Positions 44,901 through 52,183 of a DNA stretch of 64,000 nt are shown in pieces; position 1 is the first letter of the stretch; every line of letters begins with the position of its first letter. The position numbers were made by a program, and so were the translations under genes. The notes below the pieces were generated by a model, which was given only the letters and a program-made list of their open reading frames with translations, did not search any database and was not told where the DNA came from. Source of the stretch: Clostridiales bacterium Firm_04 (GTDB lineage: Bacteria; Bacillota; Clostridia; Oscillospirales; Ruminococcaceae); the NCBI GenBank assembly GCA_001603005.1, contig LVAJ01000034.1, forward strand, positions 62,001 through 126,000. The letters run 5' to 3'.

Positions 44901-47429
44901 AACCGTATCCTTGGAATCGGCTCTGTCCCATTTGACCGCATTGGTGCGCAGATCCGCCGTCACGGTCAGACCGGTGGGCGCATCCGGCGCGGTATTGTCA
45001 ACCGGGACCGTCTGCACGAGTGCCTGCTCCGGATCGCCGGTATTGCCGTGGGAATCCGTTGCATATGCGCGGACATAGAGCGTGCCTTCCTTCAGCGACG
45101 CATCCAGCAGCGAGAAGCTGCCAACATTGTAGTCCGGATATGTTGAAAGCGTCTTCCATTCCTTTTTATCCTGCGAATATTGCAGGTAGATGCGCGAGAT
45201 CGCCGAATTATCAGTTGCACGAACCGTGAACGGCGCCGCGACCTTTGCGGAAACGCTCACCGGCAGACCGATCTGCGAAATGACCGGTGCCGTCATATCC
45301 GACGACGTGACGAACCGCAGCGGCTCCGAGACCGCGCCCGCATTGCCGGTCAGATCGACCGCATAGACCGTCACGGTGTATTCCGCGTCCGGAATCAGCG
45401 AGAACAGATTGTATCCGAGCTCCGTCTTGACGGTATATTCCGTCACCTTGTCGTCTCTGGACACGCGCATGACAAAGTGCGAGAGATCCTCGTCCGCAAC
45501 ATCGTCCCATGCGACCGTTGCGGTGTTCGGCGAGAGCGCCTCTGTGCGGAGATTCTTCACCTGCTCCGGCGCGGTGTTGTCAAACAGCACGGAGACCGCC
45601 GCAGCGGAAGTGCCCTCATGCTTTTCGGCATCATATGCAGCCGCTTTCAGCTGATACAAGCCGTCCTGATAATCTGCGGTATTGATCTTCCACGAGCCGG
45701 AATCGCCCTTCTCCTCGCAGATCTTCTTCCATGTCTTGCCTTCGTCCGCAGAGAGCAGCACGCCGACGGATGTGACTGCATTGTCATCCTCCGCCGAGAC
45801 CGCAAGCTCCAGCGTGCCGGAAGCGCGTCCCTCTGCCGACTGCGTAAAGCGCGTGATCGACGGCGCACCGGAATCCGCTTCCGGAACTGCCGATGCAGCC
45901 TCGCTCTTTTCGCTTTCCATGCCGTAGCTGTCGCGCACGGACACCGCATAGGTGTACTTCGTACCGGCTTTCAGCTGCTTGTCGGTATAGGTCAGCGTAT
46001 CGCGCGCATCGACATCCGCAAGCTTTTCCCATGTCTTGCCGTCAGCCGCCTGCCGGTAGACCGTGTAGCCGCATGCAGATGCCTCAACGGCAAGCGTCCA
46101 TGTCAGCACAACAGCGCCGCTGCCCGCCTTTGCCGTCAGCGTGACGGGCTTCGGCGCAGCATTCTGCACGGTCACATTCAGCTTTTTGGATGCAGATGCA
46201 CCGTCGGTATCCGTGACGATCACTTCGGCGTCATATTTACCGGCAGTCAGCTTGCTGACATCCAGATGATAGTTGACAGTATCCAGCTCCGCGCCTTCCA
46301 GATCCGCAGTCAGCGCAGTCGTCTTGCCGTCTGCACCGGTGAGGTTCAGCTTCAGCGATGCGAGCGGCACCGGCTGTTTCAGCAGGATCTCCAGATCGCT
46401 GTTGTCCATGCCGACGGTCGCCGCCGGAAATGCCGCCGAAACGATCTCCGGCGCAGCCGTTGTCACAGCGAGCGGTGCGGACTTCGGCGTTTCCGTGCCG
46501 TTTTCCGAAACGCCGGAAACTGTGTAGGTATATTCCGTTCCGACCGTCAGACCGGTATCCAGATATTTTGTATCCGCAGTCTCCCCGACCGGCTCGCCGT
46601 TGCGGTAGATGCGGTAGCCGCTGACCGGCTGATCGTCGTAGAGCATCTCCCAGTTCAGTGCAATGCTCTTGCTGCCGACCGCAGCCGCACGCAGCGCAAA
46701 CGGCTCATTGAGCGGCTCAATGCTGACGGTCGCTTCCGGCTTGACAGCAGTATAATAGTCATAGCCGGATGTAAAGATGTTCGCGCCGCTCACCTTGATG
46801 CCGAGGTCGCCCTCCGCATCCTTGTCAACGGTAAAGTCCAGCACAGCAAGGTCGCCGCGCCAGAGCGTCTGTCCGCTGTAAAGACCGGTCAGCTTGAGCC
46901 CCTGCGTTGCTTCAATATACTGCCCGCCCTCAGAGAGGAACGATACGCTGTCCAGCTTCAATGCCGGATCATGCGTCAGCGTAATGTCATAACAGGCGAT
47001 ATCCTTTGTCCAGTCCACAAAGGACAGCGTAACCTGAATATGATCCCCCGGATAGCCTTTTGCATCCGGCAGGGAAAGCGTGAGCGTATCCTCAAGCTGC
47101 TTTCCGTATTCTGCCGGAAATGTCTTGTCCGCACCGCTGAGATACTGCGAAAGCGCATAGCGGTCGCGGACATCGACAATGCCCTCGCCGGTAACGTCAT
47201 AGGCAGCATACTGCGTTTCGGCAAAGATCGTTTCCGCATGTGTCCCGAGCAGCTCTGTGAGCGCTTCGAGGTCCGCATTGTCCGTCTTGCCGTCGCCGTT
47301 GACATCCCCGCGGCTGGCTTCTGCCTGATCGGCAGCGAATGCGGTCGTGACTGTCTGCAGCGGCAGTGCCGTCGCCAGCATACATGCTGAAAGGCTGCAC
47401 GCCAACAGTCTGGTTCGTACCTTTTCCAT
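38985..47429 (-). CDS. Giant multidomain secreted protein with two dockerins and a cohesin
   Basis: The 2814-residue protein starts at ATG 47429 after GGAGAAG. In order it has: a signal peptide (1-32); a dockerin (about 40-100, DVNGDGKTDNADLEAL and DVTGEGIVDVRDRYAL); a cohesin-like module (about 116-246, LTLSLPDAKGYPGDHIQVTLSF); alternating fibronectin III and Ig-like modules (to about 1110); a PKD module (about 1115-1200, DASGSQNPDEITKITMDYGD); further beta-modules; a run of 12 Asp (about 1876-1888); a long alternating beta segment; a propeller-like region; a CARDB-like module; and a C-terminal dockerin (about 2730-2796, DINLDGKVGLLDSTMAL and DVDKNGNVDLFDAMILL). Cohesin plus dockerin in one chain is the logic of an adaptor scaffoldin. 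It is the first gene of an operon with the 1739-residue LRR protein. Confidence 0.92.
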   Translation of the reverse strand: MEKVRTRLLACSLSACMLATALPLQTVTTAFAADQAEASRGDVNGDGKTDNADLEALTELLGTHAETIFAETQYAAYDVTGEGIVDVRDRYALSQYLSGADKTFPAEYGKQLEDTLTLSLPDAKGYPGDHIQVTLSFVDWTKDIACYDITLTHDPALKLDSVSFLSEGGQYIEATQGLKLTGLYSGQTLWRGDLAVLDFTVDKDAEGDLGIKVSGANIFTSGYDYYTAVKPEATVSIEPLNEPFALRAAAVGSKSIALNWEMLYDDQPVSGYRIYRNGEPVGETADTKYLDTGLTVGTEYTYTVSGVSENGTETPKSAPLAVTTAAPEIVSAAFPAATVGMDNSDLEILLKQPVPLASLKLNLTGADGKTTALTADLEGAELDTVNYHLDVSKLTAGKYDAEVIVTDTDGASASKKLNVTVQNAAPKPVTLTAKAGSGAVVLTWTLAVEASACGYTVYRQAADGKTWEKLADVDARDTLTYTDKQLKAGTKYTYAVSVRDSYGMESEKSEAASAVPEADSGAPSITRFTQSAEGRASGTLELAVSAEDDNAVTSVGVLLSADEGKTWKKICEEKGDSGSWKINTADYQDGLYQLKAAAYDAEKHEGTSAAAVSVLFDNTAPEQVKNLRTEALSPNTATVAWDDVADEDLSHFVMRVSRDDKVTEYTVKTELGYNLFSLIPDAEYTVTVYAVDLTGNAGAVSEPLRFVTSSDMTAPVISQIGLPVSVSAKVAAPFTVRATDNSAISRIYLQYSQDKKEWKTLSTYPDYNVGSFSLLDASLKEGTLYVRAYATDSHGNTGDPEQALVQTVPVDNTAPDAPTGLTVTADLRTNAVKWDRADSKDTVSYRLERAVGKDSKDYTVLLDHVTYVSYTDKAVTSDQTYTYRAAAYDAAGNLSAYSAPVTVTRTPDKAEPEITECYLSNAGIVCSAFRKLQIIAADNVQIASVEAAFRCGDTDEWTALKTEVMEQNDTKTQMRVQTVLPESVLKESSVTVQITAKDTSDNVCQKEYTFAVDDSKAEITDFAAKQESDRIVLTFVCKDASKVRSFRFLRRIGDNGEYLINTVYPASGSVYTYEDTKLTVSGMYTYSISALMQNGSEVVCTLDPVKVQAVPKAVLQYAAAQVLGAEYTFDASGSQNPDEITKITMDYGDKTQDIAESVRDAVFRHTYAEAGVYEATLTVTNGAGFSDSKTVTVTVAEPSKLAAVQMTVLNMSGEPAANVAAFVDPGTENQLRCETDENGKAEFYSTAGTHEIGVYGTGYLPASKTVELTAGSSNEVSLSVEKDQLVDARYEVKRLSPAQIKAAGISVANPENCNIVTINVSMTYEAKASDDSGDDLSVTIDLDSGRVYSTQQNGEHYTYRVHAVSKDAGAVVLLRVPAKVQFLKEFFQVDMFLLNNASAEFALEDCTVSLNLPAGLTLMDDSSKSAERVVSFDRLAGGSNKKISWIIRGDSAGNYGFSADLSATLQPFNEPIAMNFPSDNNIRVYGKKAAAVTLNLNPVMNGKTLLAELVVENKTPEKIYELQTDISDVLSNQLGTPEKPALAKPFQTRLTGTDGVVKVISNTEKLSVLNPGETFSIVYRISGLDNPYFFKSLRAIESSLESESSGDVTVQIAPVRLVNVNDPFYGIQFDKEKDFLFLVKNKAGEEIKGAEVRVQVLANGAASTFTGTTDERGRLVVPRGDAGTSGQLAITAEGYKPYKEMQYTFPMSKAYRMDTFVLAGDYESSDFGLSRATVNGTDVLRKVYNIDRGKNDEFTLKVICRSEVEKFELMQGDRVIQTVEQKGDTAVFTGLSGRDFHAGAGVGVRVTAGRGDVFRTPLCFKIVNPSAATYQDMFDDIRSHFSNGGVQFTIPAPSVVAEWGGDLDLTIPFPDLSVFDDDDDDDDDDDDDVSSGTDWDAAFEVSETSCSATFGIEHTIKIKIGESAELNFSIGVEFEASIDIETEEAAVSGTINVGISGSASTTLFQTLEPIPFFVAIELGASFSASAGVQYTYYIEEPDRSGWSYQITGTAGITVTPELGIGVNDVASVSIYGTAGLNISGLLAASEYDPSLDRVWLDGSVGVRGELLDWELFDLTVFSGSITFYPFSAGRPPVRGGYGLQTADGKPVTSTVSDPELYRPFTADEIPAAGEWNGALTADSTAVLRSGISGGSAPVLASDGTNAVLVWIEKDIARGISNAPYAVCSVYDAETKTWSAPAAVDDNQNADTTPVLYAGADGIRLAYLESGAVFADEDTPSLNDYAKQLVFKTAKFDPEASGFTDFRTLNVNEAGGYASAPAFVQAADGKTYLFWRSNANGLIFGNDDSNAILCAEETETGWSEPKTLVSGQTAICAMTCGLNADGEPVCVYVPDAEDPAARKLCAADLSGNVTELADGCISAPQFTVLPVSGENGLIWYQDGKLFGTKNLSDAEELLDGTAFGLTDRYAAVGDQVLFLRNTDAAAALFSVKYDSERECFSEPVCLESGKDLYYERLAIAALGDDTLYAMTRSEAEVADSGVSRSSALTGGILHDTTDLSISAPAFSRADVRDGAALPITLDVRNAGTRAADTLILKVLDESGSEIASDTQTVSIPSGESESVTFAPVLPAKLDAAVYTVNVMAGDTDRTPDDNQAELDLTKTDIAVETEVEYEGDRTLVTIYAENESNVPAAVCLHVKPMRTDAETLELVSDVIEPHKAAFWQLDSADVLGDCYRSFVLITAESETADADMKNNSTMVMLSKSGFDPGKLGDINLDGKVGLLDSTMALKCYTRQVAQLDDLGLSPTQMQYGDVDKNGNVDLFDAMILLRYYVDFQVSGKTELNFEEYMANEENGGAEA

Positions 47430-47517
47430 GACTTCTCCTTCTGCATCTGGTTTGCATTTTTCCGCCGTATCCCGCAAAAAACGGCACTTCACCGCCTGCG
47501 AATATACGATCAGTTTA

Positions 47518-47546
47518 ATTCTATCATAATTCAACAAATCTGTCAA
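47518..47546 (-). promoter_or_regulatory. Promoter of the giant operon
   Basis: On the minus strand TTGACA (47541-47546), a 17-bp spacer and TAGAAT (47518-47523). The leader is about 80 nt. Confidence 0.75.
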
Positions 47547-47600
47547 TACAGGAACGTATCTATCACTGTCAGATTCTGTCATGTTTTCTGATCTGCGCGC

Positions 47601-47641
47601 AAAAACAGCCCGAAGCCGGCATTTCCGGCCGGTTTCGGGCA
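47601..47641 (-). terminator. Terminator after the YolD-like gene
   Basis: On the minus strand GCCCGAAACCGGC pairs with GCCGGCTTCGGGC, followed by TGTTTTT. Confidence 0.8.
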
Positions 47642-47649
47642 ATATTGTT

Positions 47650-48069
47650 TCATTTATTTTCATTTTCCATATCGTCAAATACAATGCGTACAATCCATTT
47701 CAGGCTGACGGCATGCCGCTCCGTGAAAATGAGCTTGCCGGTCTCATAGTCAATGCGCCGGAAATGTCCGCAGCATTTCCGGTAAGCGCCGCCGTTTTTG
47801 CGGGCATCCGGTTCAAAGTAAATGACCGTGATGTGCGGCTGTTCCCCGCAGTTCAGGAGCTGCTGTACGGCAAGGTTCAGGGCATCCTGTTCGTCCTCGG
47901 TCAGCGCATGCCGCTGCTCGGTAAGGCGTCCCGCCTCGCCGATCTCCTCGTCATAGCCGGTCAGTGCGGCGAACGGCGCAAACTGCGCAGCGCGGTTCTG
48001 CCGCGGCATCGGACGGCGGCGCGGATACACAAAATGCGGATGCCGGATGATGTCATCATAATCGTTCAT
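47650..48069 (-). CDS. YolD-like protein, partner of Y-family DNA polymerase
   Basis: The 139-residue protein has the typical start of the clostridial YolD-like group (DDIIRHPHFVYPRRRPMPRQNRAAQFAPFAALTGYDEEI), followed by an acidic helix and the beta segment HITVIYFEPDARKNGGAY with GHFRRIDYETGKLIF. In clostridia such proteins are usually encoded next to, or co-regulated with, a UmuC-like translesion polymerase. Here the polymerase is 8.5 kb away (56575-58056), but both operons have LexA boxes. It is the second gene behind the AAA ATPase, with a 39-bp gap. A role in modulating translesion synthesis is inferred. Confidence 0.82.
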   Translation of the reverse strand: MNDYDDIIRHPHFVYPRRRPMPRQNRAAQFAPFAALTGYDEEIGEAGRLTEQRHALTEDEQDALNLAVQQLLNCGEQPHITVIYFEPDARKNGGAYRKCCGHFRRIDYETGKLIFTERHAVSLKWIVRIVFDDMENENK

Positions 48070-48108
48070 ATGCTGTTCCTTTCTGTCAGGCGGCGCGACG
48101 GTCTCGTA

Positions 48109-48837
48109 TCACAGGATCTCCAGCTGCCGCAGGACGGCGCCGCGGTGCTCCAGAAACATTTTCGTCACCTGATAGGATTCCGTGTCCTCGTAGGCGCACG
48201 GGCGGATACCGGTGTCATCGAAGCAGAGGATCTCCGCATCCGGCAGACCGAGCAGGATCGGCGAATGCGTCGCGATGAAAAACTGCGCGCCCGCTTTGAC
48301 GCAGCGCGCGATTTCGAGCAAAAGCGTGAGCTGCCGCTGCGGAGAGAGCGCAGCTTCGGGCTCATCGAGCAGATAGATGCCGTTTTCGCGGAAATTCGAC
48401 TGCAACAGCTTCAGGAAGCTTTCGCCGTGGGAGCGTCTATGGTAGTATTCGGGACCGCGGTTCGAGAGCATGCTGTATGCTTCCTCGGCGGTCGCGACAT
48501 TATAGAAGCTCTCGGCACGGAGAAAGTAGCCCCATTCGGCGCGGCGGACGCCCTTTGTCAGGTGCAGCGCCTCGCAGAGCCCCGAATGCGAATCATAGGT
48601 CGAAAACTGATAGTTTCGCGTTCCGCCTTCCGGATTGAAGCCGTAGGCGATCGCGATCGCTTCGAGCAGTGTCGATTTGCCGCTGCCGTTTTCGCCGGCA
48701 AAAAAGGTCACGGGCTTCCGGAATTGCATTTCCTGCAAACCGGCGAGCGCCCCGATCCCGCGCAGATAGCTGTCGTCCGCGACCGCTGCCCAGTCGATCC
48801 GCAGCGAACGGATCAGCAGTTCCGCCTGTTCATTCAT
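48109..48837 (-). CDS. AAA family ATPase (ABC/SMC-like)
   Basis: The protein has 242 residues from ATG 48837, which follows GAGGGCGAG; an ATG at 48855 is also possible. It has Walker A (FFAGENGSGKSTLLEAIAIAYG), a signature-like region (RRSHGESFLKLL) and Walker B with switch (GIYLLDEPEAALSPQRQLTLLLEIA, FFIATHSPILLG). This short ATPase resembles RecF/SMC-head ABC domains found in DNA repair and in some defence systems, here without a partner nuclease. The LexA-box promoter (48884-48913) and the YolD-like gene behind it suggest a DNA-damage role. That is inference. Confidence 0.88.
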   Translation of the reverse strand: MNEQAELLIRSLRIDWAAVADDSYLRGIGALAGLQEMQFRKPVTFFAGENGSGKSTLLEAIAIAYGFNPEGGTRNYQFSTYDSHSGLCEALHLTKGVRRAEWGYFLRAESFYNVATAEEAYSMLSNRGPEYYHRRSHGESFLKLLQSNFRENGIYLLDEPEAALSPQRQLTLLLEIARCVKAGAQFFIATHSPILLGLPDAEILCFDDTGIRPCAYEDTESYQVTKMFLEHRGAVLRQLEIL

Positions 48838-48883
48838 ATTCTCGCCCTCTTTCATTTTTATGATGTATTTTTGTGCTGTCTTT

Positions 48884-48913
48884 ATTATACACGAATATAT
48901 GTTCGCATGTCAA
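48884..48913 (-). promoter_or_regulatory. Promoter of the AAA ATPase/YolD-like operon
   Basis: On the minus strand TTGACA (48908-48913), an 18-bp spacer and TATAAT (48884-48889). The spacer contains the LexA box. Confidence 0.75.
48892..48905 (-). promoter_or_regulatory. LexA (DinR) box between the promoter elements
   Basis: CGAACATATATTCG differs by one base from the Bacillus-type consensus CGAACRNRYGTTYG. Its place between the -35 and -10 boxes fits repression. Confidence 0.65.
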
Positions 48914-49009
48914 TACCAATGAAAAATTTTCATATCGGATTGCATATCACGTTGAATGACAGCGCTTTCGTCTGTAGACTTTATCCCCTTGTCCGATGTA
49001 TGATTTGAC

Positions 49010-49519
49010 TGGGCGCGGGGCGCGAATGCGAGAGACAACCACAAGAGCGAGGGAAGTCGTCGCTGCGCTCCGGTCTCCCCCTCTCTCTTAAGGTTTTCTC
49101 TCGCGCACGTTTCGCAAGCGAAACTGCGCAGTTTGCCAAAGGCAAACGTGCGCTCTCTTTCCTTATTTCTCTCCCTCTCTGGTGCGCGCCGCAGTTGCAG
49201 ATTGTTCTTTGGGGTTAAGTGTCCTTGTAAACTTTCGCCGTGCGTGTCCGCCTGCGTATGCTCCCGATGTGTCCTCTTTTCACTATTCACTATTCATTCT
49301 TCACCATTCACTTTTCCGCTGGGAGCAGTTACGCCGCAGAAGCCGCGAATAGCGGCGTGCAGTAACGAAACATGGGAGAGCAACGCTGCCGGCTCCCGGA
49401 GGAAAATGCCAGCGCGGGCTCCGCGCCCGGAGGGGAATGCCAGCGCGGGCTCCGCGCCCGGAGGAAAATGCCAGCGCAGGCTCCGCGCCCGGAGGGAAAC
49501 GGCAGCGGGCACTGCCCGC
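49010..49519 (+). repeat. Composite hairpin repeat with amplified terminal hairpin
   Basis: The segment starts with hairpins such as GTTTCGC-AA-GCGAAAC (49107-49122) and GTTTGCC/GGCAAAC. A short-tandem stretch of TTCACTATTCACT type follows (about 49277-49314), then a type A repeat (49320-49394). The last hairpin unit of type A is present four times in tandem with an exact 31-bp period (starts at 49395, 49426, 49457 and 49488). The first three units carry GCGCGG or a close variant opposite CCGCGC. The fourth carries GCGGGC-ACT-GCCCGC. The repeat ends just before the carbonic anhydrase promoter. Confidence 0.8.
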
Positions 49520-49527
49520 CGCCTGCC

Positions 49528-49556
49528 TTGACAAGATAGGGATTGTGTAGTACAAT
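49528..49556 (+). promoter_or_regulatory. Carbonic anhydrase promoter
   Basis: TTGACA (49528-49533), a 17-bp spacer and TACAAT (49551-49556). Confidence 0.8.
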
Positions 49557-49596
49557 CAAAGAAAAGGATTTCATTTCATGCGAAAGGAGCATCTCT

Positions 49597-50109
49597 ATGC
49601 AGGCATATCAAATCACTGCTGCGGAAGCAAAGGCGCGGCTGCTCGCCGGCAACCGTCAGTATACCGAAACCCATTCGCTGACCTGCGACACCGCACCGGA
49701 AACCCTGCTGCATTTCAGCCGGAACGGGCAGCATCCCTATGCGATCATCGTCACCTGCTCGGATTCCCGCGTCGTGCCGGAACTGATCTTCTCCGCCGGC
49801 ATCGGCGACCTGTTCGTCATCCGCGTCGCCGGCAATGTCATTGATTCGCACCAGCTCGGCAGCATCGAATACGCCGCGGAACACCTCGGCACAGGGCTCA
49901 TCGTCGTGCTCGGACACGACCACTGCGGCGCGGTCGATGCCGCAATGCACCATGAACCGGACGAATACAAAGCATGCTGCCTGAATGTGCAGCACAGCTG
50001 CGAAATGATCGAGCGCAGTCTGGATATCCAGAAGGACGAGGAATGCTACGGCTTGCAGGTCTGCGGCGCGATGTATCATCTCGAAACCGGCGAAGTCACG
50101 TTCCTGTAA
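49597..50109 (+). CDS. Beta-class carbonic anhydrase
   Basis: The 170-residue enzyme interconverts CO2 and bicarbonate. Zinc ligands are visible: Cys54 in VTCSDSRVVPE, with the catalytic Asp56-Arg58 pair, and His and Cys in GHDHCGAVDAA. The core segments FSAGIGDLFVIRVAGNVID and GSIEYAAEHLGTGLIVVLGH are typical of the short bacterial beta-CA group. ATG 49597 follows AAAGGAG. An epimerase-like gene starts 5 nt after the stop, so the two are probably co-transcribed. Confidence 0.95.
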   Translation: MQAYQITAAEAKARLLAGNRQYTETHSLTCDTAPETLLHFSRNGQHPYAIIVTCSDSRVVPELIFSAGIGDLFVIRVAGNVIDSHQLGSIEYAAEHLGTGLIVVLGHDHCGAVDAAMHHEPDEYKACCLNVQHSCEMIERSLDIQKDEECYGLQVCGAMYHLETGEVTFL

Positions 50110-50114
50110 CTGCG

Positions 50115-50990
50115 ATGAAGATTTTAGTGATCGGCGGAACAAGATATTTCGGGATCCCGATGACAAAAGCCCTGATCGCCGCAGGGCATCAGATCACGAT
50201 TGCGACAAGGGGACAGACAGCCGATCCCTACGGGGATGCGGTTTCGCGGATTCGCTTTGACCGAGCCGATGAAGCGGGCATCGCGGCAGCTTTCCGCGGG
50301 CATGCATATGACGTCATCGCGGACAAGATCGCATACTCGTCGAACGATGTCCGGCGGCTGCTGGAGCATGTTTCCTGCGGCAGATACATTCTGATGTCGA
50401 GCGCAGCGGTATACGGAAAAATGCGCGAAAATACGCCGGAATCCGACTTCGATCCGGCACAGTATCCGCTCCGTTGGTGCGAGCGTGCCGATGCGGATTA
50501 TGCAGAGGTGAAGCGGCAAGCAGAATGCGCCGCCGTGCAGTATGCATCGAAAAACCGGATGCAGGTTACAGCGGTGCGGTATCCGGTCGTGATCGGCGCG
50601 CATGATTACACGAAGCGGCTGTATTTTTACGCCGCGTGTATCCGGAATGGCACACCCATGCAGATCGACGATCCGGATGCGCGGCTCAGCCTGATCCATG
50701 AGCAGGATGCGGGCAATTTTCTGGCGCATATTGCGGATACGGCGATCTCCGGCGCGGTCAACGGCTGCTCGGACGGAGATATTTCTGTCAGGGAGATTCT
50801 GGCGCATCTGGAAGCGCGGCTCGGCAGAAAGGCGATCCTGCGATCGGACGGAACTGCTGCGCCGTATAACGGCTATCCGGCATTTGCGACGCTGGACACA
50901 GCAATAGCAAAGCAAACCGGATTTCGGTTTTCGGATATCCGGAAAGCAGTATCCGAAACGCTTGACGGATATTGCGCAGCACTTGCATAA
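50115..50990 (+). CDS. NAD-dependent epimerase/dehydratase family protein
   Basis: The 291-residue short-chain dehydrogenase-like protein has an N-terminal nucleotide loop MKILVIGGTRYFG (GGTxxxG), then DVIADKIAYSSNDVRRLLEH, a Ser segment SSAAVYG and an Arg-Tyr-rich active-site region (YAEVKRQAECAAVQY, with YxxxK spacing at ADYAEVK). The end (TLDTAIAKQTGFRFSDI) resembles sugar-nucleotide epimerases. The substrate is unknown. ATG 50115 lacks a strong ribosome binding site, so translational coupling to carbonic anhydrase is likely. Confidence 0.88.
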   Translation: MKILVIGGTRYFGIPMTKALIAAGHQITIATRGQTADPYGDAVSRIRFDRADEAGIAAAFRGHAYDVIADKIAYSSNDVRRLLEHVSCGRYILMSSAAVYGKMRENTPESDFDPAQYPLRWCERADADYAEVKRQAECAAVQYASKNRMQVTAVRYPVVIGAHDYTKRLYFYAACIRNGTPMQIDDPDARLSLIHEQDAGNFLAHIADTAISGAVNGCSDGDISVREILAHLEARLGRKAILRSDGTAAPYNGYPAFATLDTAIAKQTGFRFSDIRKAVSETLDGYCAALA

Positions 50991-51042
50991 AAAGATATTG
51001 CGCTTCATTTCTGATATAGAAAAAACGGATCGGGGGAACCAA

Positions 51043-52137
51043 ATGAAAGCCAAAAAAGCATGCAAGATCATTGCAGCGATCATTCTGACATTGCTTGCGC
51101 TGTGGCTGATGGTCTGGATCAGCAGCCGCATCCGGCTGAAACAGGACAGGGCTTTCCTGACGGAAAACGGCTATGCAAATCTGATTTCAGTCGGCGATCA
51201 TGCCGTCAACGTGCTCCGCTATGGAAATGAAAACGGACAGCACAGAATCGTTGCGATCGCCGGATTCGGTGATCCGGATCCGTGCATTTCGTGGAGACGG
51301 ATGACCGCTGCGCTCGAAGCAGAAAATCAGGTCATTTTTGCCGACCGCGCAGGCTGCGGGCTCAGCGACAACACATCGCAGGAGCGCACTGTCGAAAACA
51401 TCGTTGCGGATTACCGTACAGCGCTGCAAAATGCAGGCGTACCGGCGCCCTATATCCTGCTGCCGCATTCGATCGGCGGGATCTATGCGTCCTACTGGGT
51501 GAGCCGGTATCCGGACGAGATCGAAGCGGTCATATTCATGGATACATCGGAGATCAAAGAATACGCACCCGATCAGATGCGCACAGAGCCCGATCCGTGG
51601 TATCTGCTGGCATACCGGCTTGACCGGCTGGGTGCGGGCGGGCTCGGCAATCTTGCAGTGAAAGCAATGCTGCCGGAAAAAGCGTATTACACCGCTGCGG
51701 AACAGCGCGCAGAGTATGCATTTGCACTGCTGACATTTCAAAATTCCGCTGTGATCGCAGAGGACGTCATGATGTCCGCAAATATGAATACGGTATGGAA
51801 TACGCTTGTGCCGAATGATGTGCCGAAGCTTTACATCGCCGCGGAATTTGGCTACAATACGAAAGAGGAGCTGACCGCAGACGGCGGGCTGGACAATCCG
51901 GACAGAGCGAATTGGCTGAAATTCTTTCATCTGCCGCCGGATACGGACGATGATACGCTGTATGACAGATATCTGGCATTCTGCAAAAAAATGCGGGAAG
52001 GGACGCTTTCCGCCTACGCCGATCATTCCGGAAACTGTGAGATCGTGTGTCTGCCGGGCGATCACTGCATTTATGAGCAGAAGCCCGAAGCTTGCAGCAG
52101 GATCATCCTCGATTTTCTTGCCGGACTGGACGGATAA
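51043..52137 (+). CDS. Membrane-anchored alpha/beta hydrolase
   Basis: The 364-residue protein starts at ATG 51043 after CGGGGGAAC. The N-terminus is basic with one membrane anchor (IIAAIILTLLALWLMVWISS), followed by an alpha/beta hydrolase fold: RIVAIAGFGDPDPCISWRRM, VIFADRAGCGLSDN, the nucleophile elbow LLPHSIGGIYASYW and a C-terminal His in LPGDHCIYEQKP. The layout is the same as in the hydrolase at 19198-20181. The active site probably faces outward. The substrate is unknown. Confidence 0.87.
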   Translation: MKAKKACKIIAAIILTLLALWLMVWISSRIRLKQDRAFLTENGYANLISVGDHAVNVLRYGNENGQHRIVAIAGFGDPDPCISWRRMTAALEAENQVIFADRAGCGLSDNTSQERTVENIVADYRTALQNAGVPAPYILLPHSIGGIYASYWVSRYPDEIEAVIFMDTSEIKEYAPDQMRTEPDPWYLLAYRLDRLGAGGLGNLAVKAMLPEKAYYTAAEQRAEYAFALLTFQNSAVIAEDVMMSANMNTVWNTLVPNDVPKLYIAAEFGYNTKEELTADGGLDNPDRANWLKFFHLPPDTDDDTLYDRYLAFCKKMREGTLSAYADHSGNCEIVCLPGDHCIYEQKPEACSRIILDFLAGLDG

Positions 52138-52183
52138 CCGGAAAAAGCGGCGCCTGCTGCCGCATGACAAAGGAGGGATACCC

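Noticed and set aside
49395..49519. Possible CRISPR array
   Set aside because: The 31-bp units are directly adjacent with no variable spacers, there is no leader, and no cas gene is present.
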